Source of the DNA: CAZDBA01 sp964503615 | GTDB lineage: Bacteria; Planctomycetota; Planctomycetia; Pirellulales; Pirellulaceae | Reading direction: 5' to 3' | DNA length: 51,908 nucleotides | Assembly (NCBI GenBank): GCA_964503615.1 | Contig: CAZDBA010000009.1 | Location: 1-51,908 of the forward strand | Shown here: positions 43,701 to 51,908 of the stretch, one piece after another | How positions within the stretch are numbered: the first letter of the stretch is position 1 | How the letters are laid out: every line of letters starts with the position of its first letter | Notes under the pieces: generated by a model | What the model was told of the DNA's origin: nothing | Seen by the model: only the letters and a program-made list of their open reading frames with translations | Database searches by the model: none | Program-made: the position numbers and the translations under genes

Positions 43701-46700
43701 TGGTTTGATCGTCCTCAAGTAATCCAAGCCTGCGAATCTCGTTCCATGCCGGTCCGACTAGCTCAGGTATTGAGATTATTCCTGACATTAGTTCGGCGTG
43801 CTGATAGATCTTCATCCTTTCTTTGGATTGTCGACCTGATTTAGCTTTTATATGTTTCGCAACGAACTCCACTTGTTGGTCTTCGGGGCCAAGCGTTTGA
43901 ATCGCAAGCTCTTTCAGGAACCGCTTGATCTCTTCGGTGTCTTTCCGCTCGCCAAGCGTGGTGAGATAGAGGGTTTCTAACGAGCTTCCCCCGTAGTAAT
44001 GTCCCATTCCACGTTGGAATTTAGAGCTTTCTTTTTTGTGCTCGATAATCATATCGGTCAGGCTGGATTCGATTTCTCGTCTGTTCCAGACTTCGATTAC
44101 TTCAGTCAAAGCCCCTTGTTTAAGTGTCGATTTAGTCTGTCTGTTGCCAGATTCCGCTGCGGCTTCGACGTACTGGGCAGATTGAACAAGGAATTGATCG
44201 GGCTCAGTCACATAAAGTTGAAACTTGGCTCTCATCTTTTCTGTGAGCTCTTTTTGTTCTTTGTTCGAAGTTTTGATCTCTTCGAGAATCGATTCAAACT
44301 GGGCAATGCGATCGGCATCGTCGTTCATTCCAAAGTGCTGAATCAGGAACTCCTGAGGTGTACGAGGTTGAACCAATTCTTCCCCACTTGAGTAACTGTA
44401 TTGGGCGAAACCGCCGTGGTACTGGACGGCTGGATAGGCTGGATAGGCGACAGATTGCTTGGGAGTTTTGAATTTAATAAGCGAGTTCTTGGCCAACTCT
44501 AAAAACCTTGGCCCAATCTCCTGCCCATCTGCTTCGGCAGCTGCTGCTAACGAGCTGAATCCTTCAGGCGCAAGCTGTGGTATTCTGAGCATGCTGTTGC
44601 AAAAGCGCTCGTGCATTGCGAAACGTTTCCCACCTAACTCCTTTCGCTGTTTCTGAAGTTTCTTTTCGTAACTTGAAAAGTCCTCTTCATCGTTATCGTC
44701 CGCCTTTTTGCGTAAATAAATCCCGTAAAGATACTCGTTTGAGCTAATACGCAAATTGCCTGTAAGTTGCGAAAGCAGGCTGGTGACCCAGCTCAGGTTC
44801 AGTGATTCGGTTTCCTCTAACGTGTCCAAATATCCTGCAACCGAATCGAAAATCTTGAGTTGTTGGTCAAAGTCTAAATCGTGTTCATTATTGAAGATGT
44901 TGTTGAGCTGGTAACCCATGGAGGATCTATTCCGTTTTTGGAATTTGTCAAAATGATTGACGAGCGCATCTGGATCCGATTGGACTTCTAACAGCATCAG
45001 ACGCATGCGAACACCGTCCTGTTTCGTATTTGCCTCCAAGCATTGTTGGTATAACTCGATCGCTTTGGCTTTGTCCCCAAACGTTTCCTGGGCAAATCCA
45101 TAATCGATCCGTTTCGAGTTTGAAGTGGATTCTCCAGGGTCCAGTTCTTTCAGGAGTTCATCTGTAATTTGATAGGCCGATAGGTTTCGCTTGAACTCTT
45201 CTATTTCCCAATTACCCGAACTCATCGAGTTAGGATTCAGCTGGTTCCGAGCCAGCGATTTAAATTGTTGGCTGAGCAAGCGAACGGCCGCTTCCGTTTT
45301 CCCTTCGTCGATTAGTTTTCGTATTCGATCGGGAGCTGGCGCTGCAACGCTCAGTCCGCCTCCGTAGGACGAGCTGGGAGTAACCGGCGCCTGCGCTAGT
45401 TTCTCCTCCATCTTTTCGGCTTCTTTGGTAAGCCCAAGCGTTTCGAAAACTTCAACCAGCTGGACTCGCTGATTGGGCTGCAATCGACCCCGTCTCAATC
45501 GCAAAGCAGCAGCTTTGGCCGATGCAATAATGTTTTTGTTTTCATCGCTTTTCAGGTCGTCGATTCCTTGAGTTGCGATAGCGACCAAAGCACCATCCAC
45601 CTTTTGCCGCATTCCGCGGGACAGAGGAAGATTGCGAGTTTTTTCCAACAGTCCTGACGCATCTGCCCAACGTTCTTCCTGGGTCGCAATACCGATTGCA
45701 AGTAAGTAAGCATCGATATCCGGCCGATCTGATTCAAGGACTTCCGCAATCGTCGCCTTTGCCGCCGTAAAACGTTGGTCAATCGGTTTGTCGAGTTCGT
45801 CATCGTTCATCACAACTTTCAACTGCAACAAAGCTCGCAAAATCGGATCAGTTGCTTGGTCAACGGAACTTCCAAATTTATTCCGCCACTCATCTGAGCC
45901 AATGGACTCACCAAAGCCGCCGAAGCCTCCTCCATAGTTGTCTTGAGAAAGTGACAGAGTGCCCAGAACTGTTTGCGGAAAATTGATCAAGGTTTGGGGA
46001 GGAAAGTTGATCATGCCGACCATGCTCTCATCAATACCACTACTCATGCCATAGTATCCCAGCATCGGATTGGCTGCATTTACTTTTTTCTTTTTGGATC
46101 GAGCTACTTCCTCGTCCAGAAATTTGATTAGTGCCTCGGCAGATTCGCCATTTTCCAGGGAAGCGTAGATCGAGGAAAACACCCAACTAGACATCCCAGA
46201 GTACTGACCACCTTGGAGTTTTGGATACCAATCAACCAGTAAATTGTTGAGCTCTGTGATTTGCGCTTTTGAAATTCCATCACCATCACCATCAGTGTCT
46301 TCAAATACTGGATCACTTGCTGCCATTTGCTGGTTCGTCAGTTGGGCGATAGCAGAAAGCGTCATAAAATTTGGCTGCTGCACTTCTTTTATTTTTGCGA
46401 GTGACTCATCCAGAAGCTCGCTGTATTTTTTATCCCGCTGCGCCATGCTCAATGCGGCGAGAAAGCTAAGCTCAGCATGGCTGTCTTTAAAAGCGGCGTA
46501 AGCTTTCTCGACATGCTCTAGCTCGCCAGGCTGATTCATCCAATTCATAACGCAGCAAGCGAGCAGAGCTCGGTTGTCTGGAAACTCTTCTAGTAAATCA
46601 TCCGAACCTTGAAAGATTTGCGAAATTTGACCGCCAAAGCCAATCAATAAATCGACATCCAGTACACCTGCGTTCTTCATCTGGGTCGTCAAAGTTGTTA

Positions 46701-49700
46701 CAGCGTCCTCTTCCAATTCGTCCGCAATTCGAACTAGGTGGACAATCGCAAAGTTGCGAGCGTCTTTTGCCAAGAGAGGTAGCTGGATTTTGACAGCTGG
46801 GTTGTAAGAACCCCCGAACGGTGAATAACCGCGGCCATTGTTGTTTTGGTGGGTGTAAGCCGCATCTTCCGCGTAAACTAATTCCATGATATCCATTAGC
46901 TCTTCGGGCATCATGCTTCGATACATGTCAATTTGCATGAATGGATCTGTATTGGGTTTTTTTAATCCCCCGATGTCATCTTTGGATTCCAGAACCGAAA
47001 GAAATGCCTGGATTGCATCGTCCACGTTGCCAAGCTCTTCCTGGATCACGCCCAGTTGATATTGCAAACGATAATCTTTTGGGAACCGCTGGGTTTGCGG
47101 CAGGATAAACCGGACCGCTTCCTCATATTCGCTTGCTCCAAAAATTGCATCGGTGATCGTTTCAATTTCTCTCGCATCTGCATTGTTGCCACCCGCGATC
47201 TCCAGCAGGATCGCGAACCCTTTTTGTGGTTCGTCAAACTTCAAATAGATGCGAGCGATCTGTTGTCGAGTTCGATTGGTCGAATCCAATTTCTCTGCGG
47301 TTCGCAACGTAGCAATCGCCTTTTCCCAATCGCCTTCGGATTCCTCCAAGCGGGCAATCTCCTGCAACAATGGCAAGTTGTCCGGTTGAACACGTGTTGC
47401 TTCCAGCAGCCATTTCCTGCGTTCTTCGTAATTGTCCGCAATCCGGTGGGCCTGAGCCAAAGCCAACAACGGCTCAATCGATTTTGGGTTGTTTCGTTGT
47501 CGTTCTTCCAGCTTTTTGAAAAAGTCTGATGTTTCGCCAAGATTGACATTCAAGTTGGCAAGCTGTTCTGTCCAACGAAGTTTGTCCGATAATTTGTCAC
47601 TCTCTTCGTATTGCCGCCAGTAAATTCGCTCGGCATCTTTGTACTGGCCGTTGTTAACGTAGCTTTCGGCAAGCTGCGCGAACAAATCAGGAGACTCGGG
47701 GAATTTTTGAGCCGCCACGCGCAGCACGTTTACACTTTCCTCGTTGCGTCCCATGCGGGCAAGGATTTTTGATTCGTTAAACCACGGCAACAAGTTGCCT
47801 GGCGATATCTTTTTCCATTCTCCAATCCAAGTCAGCGCAGATTCCATATCCGAATCTCGCTGGTACAGTTCGACCAGCTGTCTGATGTTTACGCTCTTGC
47901 GACCACCCGGCATTTCGATCATTGCTTTGACCGCGTTTGCAGCCGCCTTCCAATCCCGTCGCCCCTTTAGAATACGGACCTGCTGGGAAGCGAGCATTTG
48001 CAGTTCGGTCGATCGGTTTTCCGCATCGCTGCTGATCGCAGTAATCGAATCACTCAGCAGTTTGTCGGCCGAGGGGCTGTCAAACGTTGATTCCAACAAC
48101 CCCGCCAACAGGCAAGTCGACGGAACACCAAGGTTCGTCACGCCCTTGAGTTCTTTGATCGTTGCATCTGTGGCTTCTGATCGGTCGATGATCTGGATCG
48201 CCTGTGCCACACTCGTTTCCAAGTCACCGTAGTTCTTAGCCAATTTGACACGTTGCTTACTCCATGGAATCGCTTCCTCGTATTTTTTCAGGGCAATCGC
48301 TTCGGTGCACAACTGGCCAAGGAAAATCGAATCCAGCTTAAACTCGTCATAGCGGGCATTTAGCAAGTCGAATGCAGCTTGGTGTTCCTTGCGTGATGTA
48401 AGAATTCTCGCAACACGAACGATCTTTTCTCGATCACCATCGGTGGCAAGCTCGTTCCAAATCGCCAACGCTTCCGGTTTTTTCTCATGGTCGTATAGAT
48501 AGGCGGCATACGATTCTCTGGCAGTGTCTGATTCTGGAAAGCTCTCAACACACTTTTTATAAGTCGCCTCTGCCTGCTCCGCCTGATCGAAACGGTTGAA
48601 CATGTTCGCAGCTCGCAGATAGGCATATTCGTTACCGCCCGATTTCTTGAGAAACGACTCGATTGCTGCAGCAGCTTCTGATTTCTGTGAATTTTCGGAG
48701 CAAAGCTGGGCAAGTCGCACGTCCAGTTCGGCATCTTTGGGAAACTGTTCGATTAACGACTGAGTTTGTTTGATGGCCAAGTCCAGCTTGTCCGCCCCTG
48801 CCAGTATTCCGATTAACGACTCGCGATTCACGCGGTCTCCGGGGGTCAGTTCGACAATCGCTTGAAAAGTCTTGATCGCCTCTTCCGACTCGCCCAGTTC
48901 CAGTTGCAACTTGCCAAACGACTTTCGCAAAGCCATCCGTTTGGGAGTTTCAGAGATCAGTTTTTCATAGTGAGCCCTAAGTCCTGTCAGGTCGTCTTCA
49001 CGTCGGAAAGGTTGTTCAATCTGGGAAAGGATTTCACGTTCCAGCCAAGTATCCATCCCGACTTTGTCCAGTGTCTCGCCGTAAATTGCGATCGCTTTGG
49101 TGCGATCTCCAGATCTCTGAACAATGTCGCCCTTTCGCAATTTCCGCATTACCAACTGGTAAGGATCTTTTGTGATCGCAATCAATTTGTCGCACAGCTT
49201 TTCCGCTTGCTCGTAAAGCCCTTCGGAAATCTGAAGCTCGATCATGTCTTCCATCAAACCTTCGTCAGTTGGGTTCTTGGTGACAAGTTCGTCCCAGACG
49301 GCGATCGCTTCTTCGGTTTGCTGGTTGCGCACGAACAGCTTTCCTCGCAGTTTGGCGATCTTGACCGCCATGTCTTTTTTGGGTTCGGCTTGCTGAGCTT
49401 TTGCAAGATCGGCCAGCGCAGTTTCGAAGTCCAGGGTGCGCGCTTCGACAACCGCTTTTTCGTACCAAGTTTCTGCACTGGACGGATCGTTTTCCAATGC
49501 GACCCGGAATTGCTCTAACGCTCTTACGTCCTCGCCTTGTTTGGCATAAAAGAAGGCCAGTAGCAGCCGGTCGTTGGTCGCTGAGCTTTCTGTAGCTTTG
49601 TCGGTCAGGAACTTTTCCAGATCCGCAATCGAAGAAGAATCCAACCAGGAGTTGTAAAAACGATCGTACAAGTAACCGGGGGCGGGCCGCCGTTGCAGCG

Positions 49701-49845
49701 CGGCATGGTACTTCAACGCTTTTTCCTGCTCGACCGTCAGTTGAGGCGAAGGTTGTTGATCTGCCTGATACGCAGCGAGGTGCGTCGAACAGTAACTAAG
49801 AGAGACAAAAAAGAAACAAGTGCAGAAAAAAGAACGGAGTGCCAT
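40735..49845 (-). CDS. Giant exported tetratricopeptide-repeat protein, 3036 residues
   Basis: First gene of the Bat-type series and by far the largest in the window. A signal peptide (about 1-25, ending LAAYQ) precedes a repetitive alpha-helical chain. TPR-like units are clear in the first 1000 residues, e.g. WYEKAVVEARTLDFETALAD, SFGKLQLELGESEEAIKTFQ and QLAESYVNNGQYKDAERIYW, and recur more loosely toward the C-terminus, where the last units (EAAAVSFEKALNGTT) are good again. A calcium-binding-like acidic stretch DTDGDGDG occurs near residue 1180 (46286-46309). A Gly/Tyr-rich insert (FGGSYNPAV) lies around residue 1010-1020. No enzymatic domain is seen. It is probably a large extracytoplasmic scaffold that works with the MoxR/VWA complex. 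The whole 9.1 kb is one uninterrupted frame. Confidence 0.9.
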   Translation of the reverse strand: MALRSFFCTCFFFVSLSYCSTHLAAYQADQQPSPQLTVEQEKALKYHAALQRRPAPGYLYDRFYNSWLDSSSIADLEKFLTDKATESSATNDRLLLAFFYAKQGEDVRALEQFRVALENDPSSAETWYEKAVVEARTLDFETALADLAKAQQAEPKKDMAVKIAKLRGKLFVRNQQTEEAIAVWDELVTKNPTDEGLMEDMIELQISEGLYEQAEKLCDKLIAITKDPYQLVMRKLRKGDIVQRSGDRTKAIAIYGETLDKVGMDTWLEREILSQIEQPFRREDDLTGLRAHYEKLISETPKRMALRKSFGKLQLELGESEEAIKTFQAIVELTPGDRVNRESLIGILAGADKLDLAIKQTQSLIEQFPKDAELDVRLAQLCSENSQKSEAAAAIESFLKKSGGNEYAYLRAANMFNRFDQAEQAEATYKKCVESFPESDTARESYAAYLYDHEKKPEALAIWNELATDGDREKIVRVARILTSRKEHQAAFDLLNARYDEFKLDSIFLGQLCTEAIALKKYEEAIPWSKQRVKLAKNYGDLETSVAQAIQIIDRSEATDATIKELKGVTNLGVPSTCLLAGLLESTFDSPSADKLLSDSITAISSDAENRSTELQMLASQQVRILKGRRDWKAAANAVKAMIEMPGGRKSVNIRQLVELYQRDSDMESALTWIGEWKKISPGNLLPWFNESKILARMGRNEESVNVLRVAAQKFPESPDLFAQLAESYVNNGQYKDAERIYWRQYEESDKLSDKLRWTEQLANLNVNLGETSDFFKKLEERQRNNPKSIEPLLALAQAHRIADNYEERRKWLLEATRVQPDNLPLLQEIARLEESEGDWEKAIATLRTAEKLDSTNRTRQQIARIYLKFDEPQKGFAILLEIAGGNNADAREIETITDAIFGASEYEEAVRFILPQTQRFPKDYRLQYQLGVIQEELGNVDDAIQAFLSVLESKDDIGGLKKPNTDPFMQIDMYRSMMPEELMDIMELVYAEDAAYTHQNNNGRGYSPFGGSYNPAVKIQLPLLAKDARNFAIVHLVRIADELEEDAVTTLTTQMKNAGVLDVDLLIGFGGQISQIFQGSDDLLEEFPDNRALLACCVMNWMNQPGELEHVEKAYAAFKDSHAELSFLAALSMAQRDKKYSELLDESLAKIKEVQQPNFMTLSAIAQLTNQQMAASDPVFEDTDGDGDGISKAQITELNNLLVDWYPKLQGGQYSGMSSWVFSSIYASLENGESAEALIKFLDEEVARSKKKKVNAANPMLGYYGMSSGIDESMVGMINFPPQTLINFPQTVLGTLSLSQDNYGGGFGGFGESIGSDEWRNKFGSSVDQATDPILRALLQLKVVMNDDELDKPIDQRFTAAKATIAEVLESDRPDIDAYLLAIGIATQEERWADASGLLEKTRNLPLSRGMRQKVDGALVAIATQGIDDLKSDENKNIIASAKAAALRLRRGRLQPNQRVQLVEVFETLGLTKEAEKMEEKLAQAPVTPSSSYGGGLSVAAPAPDRIRKLIDEGKTEAAVRLLSQQFKSLARNQLNPNSMSSGNWEIEEFKRNLSAYQITDELLKELDPGESTSNSKRIDYGFAQETFGDKAKAIELYQQCLEANTKQDGVRMRLMLLEVQSDPDALVNHFDKFQKRNRSSMGYQLNNIFNNEHDLDFDQQLKIFDSVAGYLDTLEETESLNLSWVTSLLSQLTGNLRISSNEYLYGIYLRKKADDNDEEDFSSYEKKLQKQRKELGGKRFAMHERFCNSMLRIPQLAPEGFSSLAAAAEADGQEIGPRFLELAKNSLIKFKTPKQSVAYPAYPAVQYHGGFAQYSYSSGEELVQPRTPQEFLIQHFGMNDDADRIAQFESILEEIKTSNKEQKELTEKMRAKFQLYVTEPDQFLVQSAQYVEAAAESGNRQTKSTLKQGALTEVIEVWNRREIESSLTDMIIEHKKESSKFQRGMGHYYGGSSLETLYLTTLGERKDTEEIKRFLKELAIQTLGPEDQQVEFVAKHIKAKSGRQSKERMKIYQHAELMSGIISIPELVGPAWNEIRRLGLLEDDQTNLRYQISNVTDYVRDGEQLLAIFETVGLMGELKDFDPYLFGRESEQTTVWGSAISQLQWRKEELKNEAIELLEDKEELQFGEEVILLILQEKFSKFEFNILLGEHLEQLESISDERILALAKFRDEVRNKSSSSKDKLTKNGKIADKMIKKVVGTLANKDLQKLIAAKRMSDLDVETYNMDEWAARVLGDIDPSETEQISTAFVKVSNWMQKINQSNSYNGISTNFASNLLKSIVSRNSSFETMGLAIALLNNEDKVDVRITESLNRNFARFLQTEFQKLGKKKRNKSKDKNLAYVKTLNSLYQEIGSNLPEQNTLELLTVYYRFLENTTPEKLDKAIEWAEMESDGGKHPELARTWKLALALRKSYSENFDSKNSDPFSDTPPEKNSRNAAANDWQAEWMQMINDESIPLGRRVDLAETLVIGDATLPVENVWQCTSVISVGSESNLVGNGEVFSKLFDIARNMDDPNLKENGKPLSKAWQKSFTNSNSYMQGKEIVSALEFFHATDDQASVKKLMRYQEGNAGDPTVLGALIRLGYPKLALGAWRRNSITGSPPESLENYDFEYTKSFHETMPKFLELLPNEGAKLFAESWFSCMKDPKDESEKYEVDRKARMEILAERFSNTEFASASDRQSCLIVLQDARNAKEHIQQPLAEVAEKIRSIDLWQRNTYDDRFSGNQQILTAHVRMALRNGDAKPFIKTRAMLSDNAPSDSDYQYNQMVQQFENGISDGLSQYIAQSDEQGISDLLPELRKMAIPKENDYGSGTVNTLNLFAHIISGNMEAYNNWIDEFKTSSPAWEDSQAGDIDDMWDMAAEYVKAGPEMTDEKRFELAKTIWQFGKDAEFDIGSDHFKEGVQGSCKGCSKNSYGLEGAVEAGLLTNELLVSRGSELAEINPVDGESWSQIGRQQLKMKQLEAAAVSFEKALNGTTDKMEKALSNRKVELADVLSQLGKSDEAKAKLEDVDVDQLYGDFETKYNDLIIELDTDE

Positions 49846-50076
49846 TTCGATTCCAAGATACTGTTGGGTTTAAGTTGTCTTGCCTACGCTTTAGTTTAAC
49901 GGAAGCATCTTCGTCGTGCTGCCACTAATGTTGGTTGAATTCTAAAACAATTGACGAGATCGGCGCAATTTGCGGGTTGTCGTTACAGGCTTGTTACACA
50001 GAGCCGCCCGCGATTTATCCCAACGTATGGGGCCTGAAGTGTGAGTGACGCAACAAACAGCTGGCTATGGAGTGGC

Positions 50077-51048
50077 TCACTGGCCTTTCTTCCTTGTAAA
50101 ACACGCTCGCATCCGCTCCAGAGCGGCGGGCACGTTCTCAAAAGGCTTTTCTTCTTCATATTCCATTACGACGTTGCCTCGATAATTCGCGTCGGTAAAA
50201 ATTTTTGCGATCCGCGGTAAATCTGGCTCGTATTTCTCGTTCGCTTCGTTCTTCATTTTGACTTTTACTTGTACGTTCACTGCGAAAGGTGCACATTTCG
50301 TAATTTCGGCATAAGGGTCTTCAGAGACGAAATTTCCCGTGTCAAGGTTGACACCGAACCACTCACTGTCGACACCATTGACAATTTTGAGCACCTGATC
50401 GGCGGTAAGCTTTCCGTGGTTCTCAACCCCTACAAAGATTCCGAACTCGGCCGCATAGTTGACGCATGTTTGCAACGATTCGATCGCGATTCCCATCGTC
50501 TCGGGATTCGCTTCGAGCTCTTTTCGCCTGCCAGCAAAAAACCGGATATGAGGCGCGCCCAACTGCGCGGCACGTTCGATCCATAGTTTTGCATCGGCGA
50601 TTTGCTTGTCTAATTCCTCGCCTCGCTCAATGGTAAAGTTGTTACCAATCGCCGTGCCGACAATCGGAACTCCGTTGAGAAAGGCATACCGCTTTAGTTT
50701 GCGAAAGTATCGCTTGTCTGCATCGGGTGGAAAGAAATAGCTGGTCAATTCCGCAGCGCATTTTTGCTGGGCACAGTAATCGATGAACCCAAACATATCG
50801 ATCCGCCTTCCGTCGAGCGGACCGTTTTTCGATTTTTTACCTTTGTAAAATTCGAAATGCGGCTTGAATGAGTAAGCGGCAAGCCCCCAATTGAAAACGG
50901 GGCTCGATGCAACTTGCAAAGGCTCCTGTTGGGTTTGTCGCGGTTGATTCGTGAACGCGGGATTGGCACCGTTTATCGTTGAAGCGGTTCCAAGGCCGAT
51001 CGCGCCGGCAGAAACAGATTTTAGAAATCCACGTCGATCAAAACTCAT
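50077..51048 (-). CDS. Tat-exported sugar phosphate isomerase/epimerase-like protein
   Basis: Protein of 323 residues. A twin-arginine signal (DRRGFLKSVSAGAIG, with AxA-type cleavage later) is followed by a TIM-barrel of the xylose-isomerase-like (AP endonuclease family 2) type. Characteristic strands are IVGTAIGNNF, IFVGVENHGKL, WFGVNLDTGNF and VVMEYEEEKPF, with the Glu/Asp/His metal-ligand pattern expected for the fold. Such secreted isomerase-like proteins are numerous in planctomycetes and are thought to act in sugar degradation; the substrate is unknown. Start at ATG 51048. It may share a transcript with the signature protein just upstream (25-base gap). Confidence 0.9.
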   Translation of the reverse strand: MSFDRRGFLKSVSAGAIGLGTASTINGANPAFTNQPRQTQQEPLQVASSPVFNWGLAAYSFKPHFEFYKGKKSKNGPLDGRRIDMFGFIDYCAQQKCAAELTSYFFPPDADKRYFRKLKRYAFLNGVPIVGTAIGNNFTIERGEELDKQIADAKLWIERAAQLGAPHIRFFAGRRKELEANPETMGIAIESLQTCVNYAAEFGIFVGVENHGKLTADQVLKIVNGVDSEWFGVNLDTGNFVSEDPYAEITKCAPFAVNVQVKVKMKNEANEKYEPDLPRIAKIFTDANYRGNVVMEYEEEKPFENVPAALERMRACFTRKKGQ

Positions 51049-51073
51049 ATCTTATTTCCGTTTCTAGATGGGG

Positions 51074-51505
51074 TTACTTTGTTCCATCGACAACAATCGT
51101 GGTTACACCACGAGCCATAACCACGTAGACGATCACCTGTTTTTCGCCGATTCCGAAAGCTCTCAACATGAATTTTCGGTGTGGGTCATCTTTGGGCCAA
51201 CCGGGAAAGTCCATTGAGCGATAACGAAAACTAAACTGGTCGCCTTTATTCAGCTCCAAAAGCTGAGTGTTTTTCAACCGCCGGATGTAGCAATCAAACC
51301 TTACACCCGGTGACGGACCCGAATTGTATTTCCAAACCAAAGTACCGTTAACCAAACCGTCCGAGTCTAGTTTTAAGGCAGAAGCGACGACCTCGCCAGT
51401 TCCCGTCGACATTGCCGCTTGCATGAAAACGGCCAAAGCAACTGCGGTAATCGCTAGAGCGATCAGCAGCGTCCGCAATCCAAACCGAAAACGACGAGAG
51501 CTCAT
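51074..51505 (-). CDS. Hypothetical membrane-anchored protein with planctomycete N-terminal signature
   Basis: Protein of 143 residues. It begins SSRRFRFGLRTLLIALAITA, a signature of many planctomycete proteins of unknown role: a basic RRF.F..RTLL patch followed by a hydrophobic helix (to about residue 30). The exported part is small and beta-rich (TLVWKYNSGPSPGVRFDCYI, KQVIVYVVMARGVTTIVVDG). No known catalytic motif. The start is ATG 51505. Probably co-transcribed with the sugar isomerase gene. Confidence 0.75.
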   Translation of the reverse strand: MSSRRFRFGLRTLLIALAITAVALAVFMQAAMSTGTGEVVASALKLDSDGLVNGTLVWKYNSGPSPGVRFDCYIRRLKNTQLLELNKGDQFSFRYRSMDFPGWPKDDPHRKFMLRAFGIGEKQVIVYVVMARGVTTIVVDGTK

Positions 51506-51908
51506 GCCTGTTCAGCCTTTGCCGATTAAAGAAAATTAGTGTTTCCAAGACCAAGTCACAGCCAACAGAAGCTCAACGGTCCCGGGTTTTGGCTAATTTG
51601 CTTGAGGCGTTAAGTTCGCCAGGTGTCTTTACTCCTCGCTTTTCTGCGAGCGACGGCACCTTGTCGGTATCGGTGGCGAAGAAGCGGCTTCGGAGCATTG
51701 TTGCCGTTAGCAACTTTTTCATTCGCTCAAACCAAAACTCGGCGCTTGTCTCCAAACGCTCGAACACATCGGCAGCTGTTTGTCACTGACTTCAGGTAAG
51801 ACCGTCGCTGTCCTTTCGTTGCCTTGTTAGCTGAATTGCTGTATCGTTTCACGTCCAGTTTTTGGTAGTTGTTTGAAATATACCACATTAGACATGAATA
51901 CAAATATC
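51506..51908. other. Upstream region at window end, 403 bases
   Basis: No gene that I can support. Short open frames occur on both strands near 51573-51789, but neither has a ribosome-binding site or a recognisable sequence. The part next to 51505 should hold the promoter of the signature protein gene. Confidence 0.35.

Noticed and set aside
51573..51789. Opposed short frames near the window end
   Set aside because: No start signal, no recognisable sequence, and each would need the other to be non-coding.

Overview
The window looks like chromosomal DNA of a planctomycete, probably of the Pirellulaceae (Rhodopirellula/Blastopirellula type). This rests on a secreted protein with the planctomycetal N-terminal signature (RFRFGLRTLL), a Tat-exported TIM-barrel sugar isomerase, a PQQ-type beta-propeller protein, a large MoxR/DUF58/VWA operon with giant TPR and coiled-coil partners, and a dispersed intergenic repeat of the CTCGCTAACGCGTCGGGTTT type. 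No mobile element, CRISPR array, rRNA or tRNA was recognised.

Layout. 1-216: 3' end of an unidentified gene. 327-3899 (minus): an S4-type pseudouridine synthase with a very long basic tail, a lipoprotein-like protein, and an RdgC-like protein. 4262-7319 (plus): phosphoglycerate mutase gpmI and a beta-propeller protein. 7425-9113 (minus): gamma-glutamyltransferase. 9385-11364 (plus): a DsbD-type thiol:disulfide interchange protein with an in-frame TGA exactly at the first cysteine of its C-terminal thioredoxin CxxC motif. The TGA is followed by a perfect 7-bp stem-loop at SECIS spacing, so I read this as one 659-residue selenoprotein. It is the most notable feature of the window.

11834-17074 (plus): a surface/exopolysaccharide cluster. 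It holds a Cys/Gly-rich secreted protein, a Wza-type export lipoprotein, a membrane-bound CapD/WbpM-type sugar nucleotide dehydratase and a lipase-like hydrolase. It converges on a minus-strand group of two DUF697-type GTPases and a low-molecular-weight (Wzb-like) tyrosine phosphatase (17137-20550). 20826-22490 (minus): a 67-residue small protein, a methyltransferase and a short ACP-like membrane protein. 22706-24667 (minus): ECF sigma factor, membrane anti-sigma-like protein and secreted coiled-coil protein. 24947-29163 (plus): an ABC-2 permease and two tandem CNNM/CorC-type (DUF21) membrane proteins. 29174-29693 (minus): two small hypothetical proteins. 29752-31410 (plus): a beta-class DNA methyltransferase fused to a degenerate GIY-YIG-like domain. 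31431-32219 (minus): a TPR protein.

32476-49845 (minus) is one long gene series read from high to low coordinates: a 3036-residue TPR protein, a charged coiled-coil membrane protein, a MoxR AAA+ ATPase, a DUF58 protein and two VWA membrane proteins. This is a Bat-type (Bacteroides aerotolerance-like) system expanded by a giant exported scaffold. 50077-51505 (minus): a Tat-exported sugar isomerase-like protein and the planctomycete-signature small protein.

TGA is a normal terminator elsewhere in the window (for example 214-216, 7317-7319, 16317-16319), so the dsbD TGA cannot be explained by genome-wide reassignment. Several visible Rho-independent terminators delimit transcription units.
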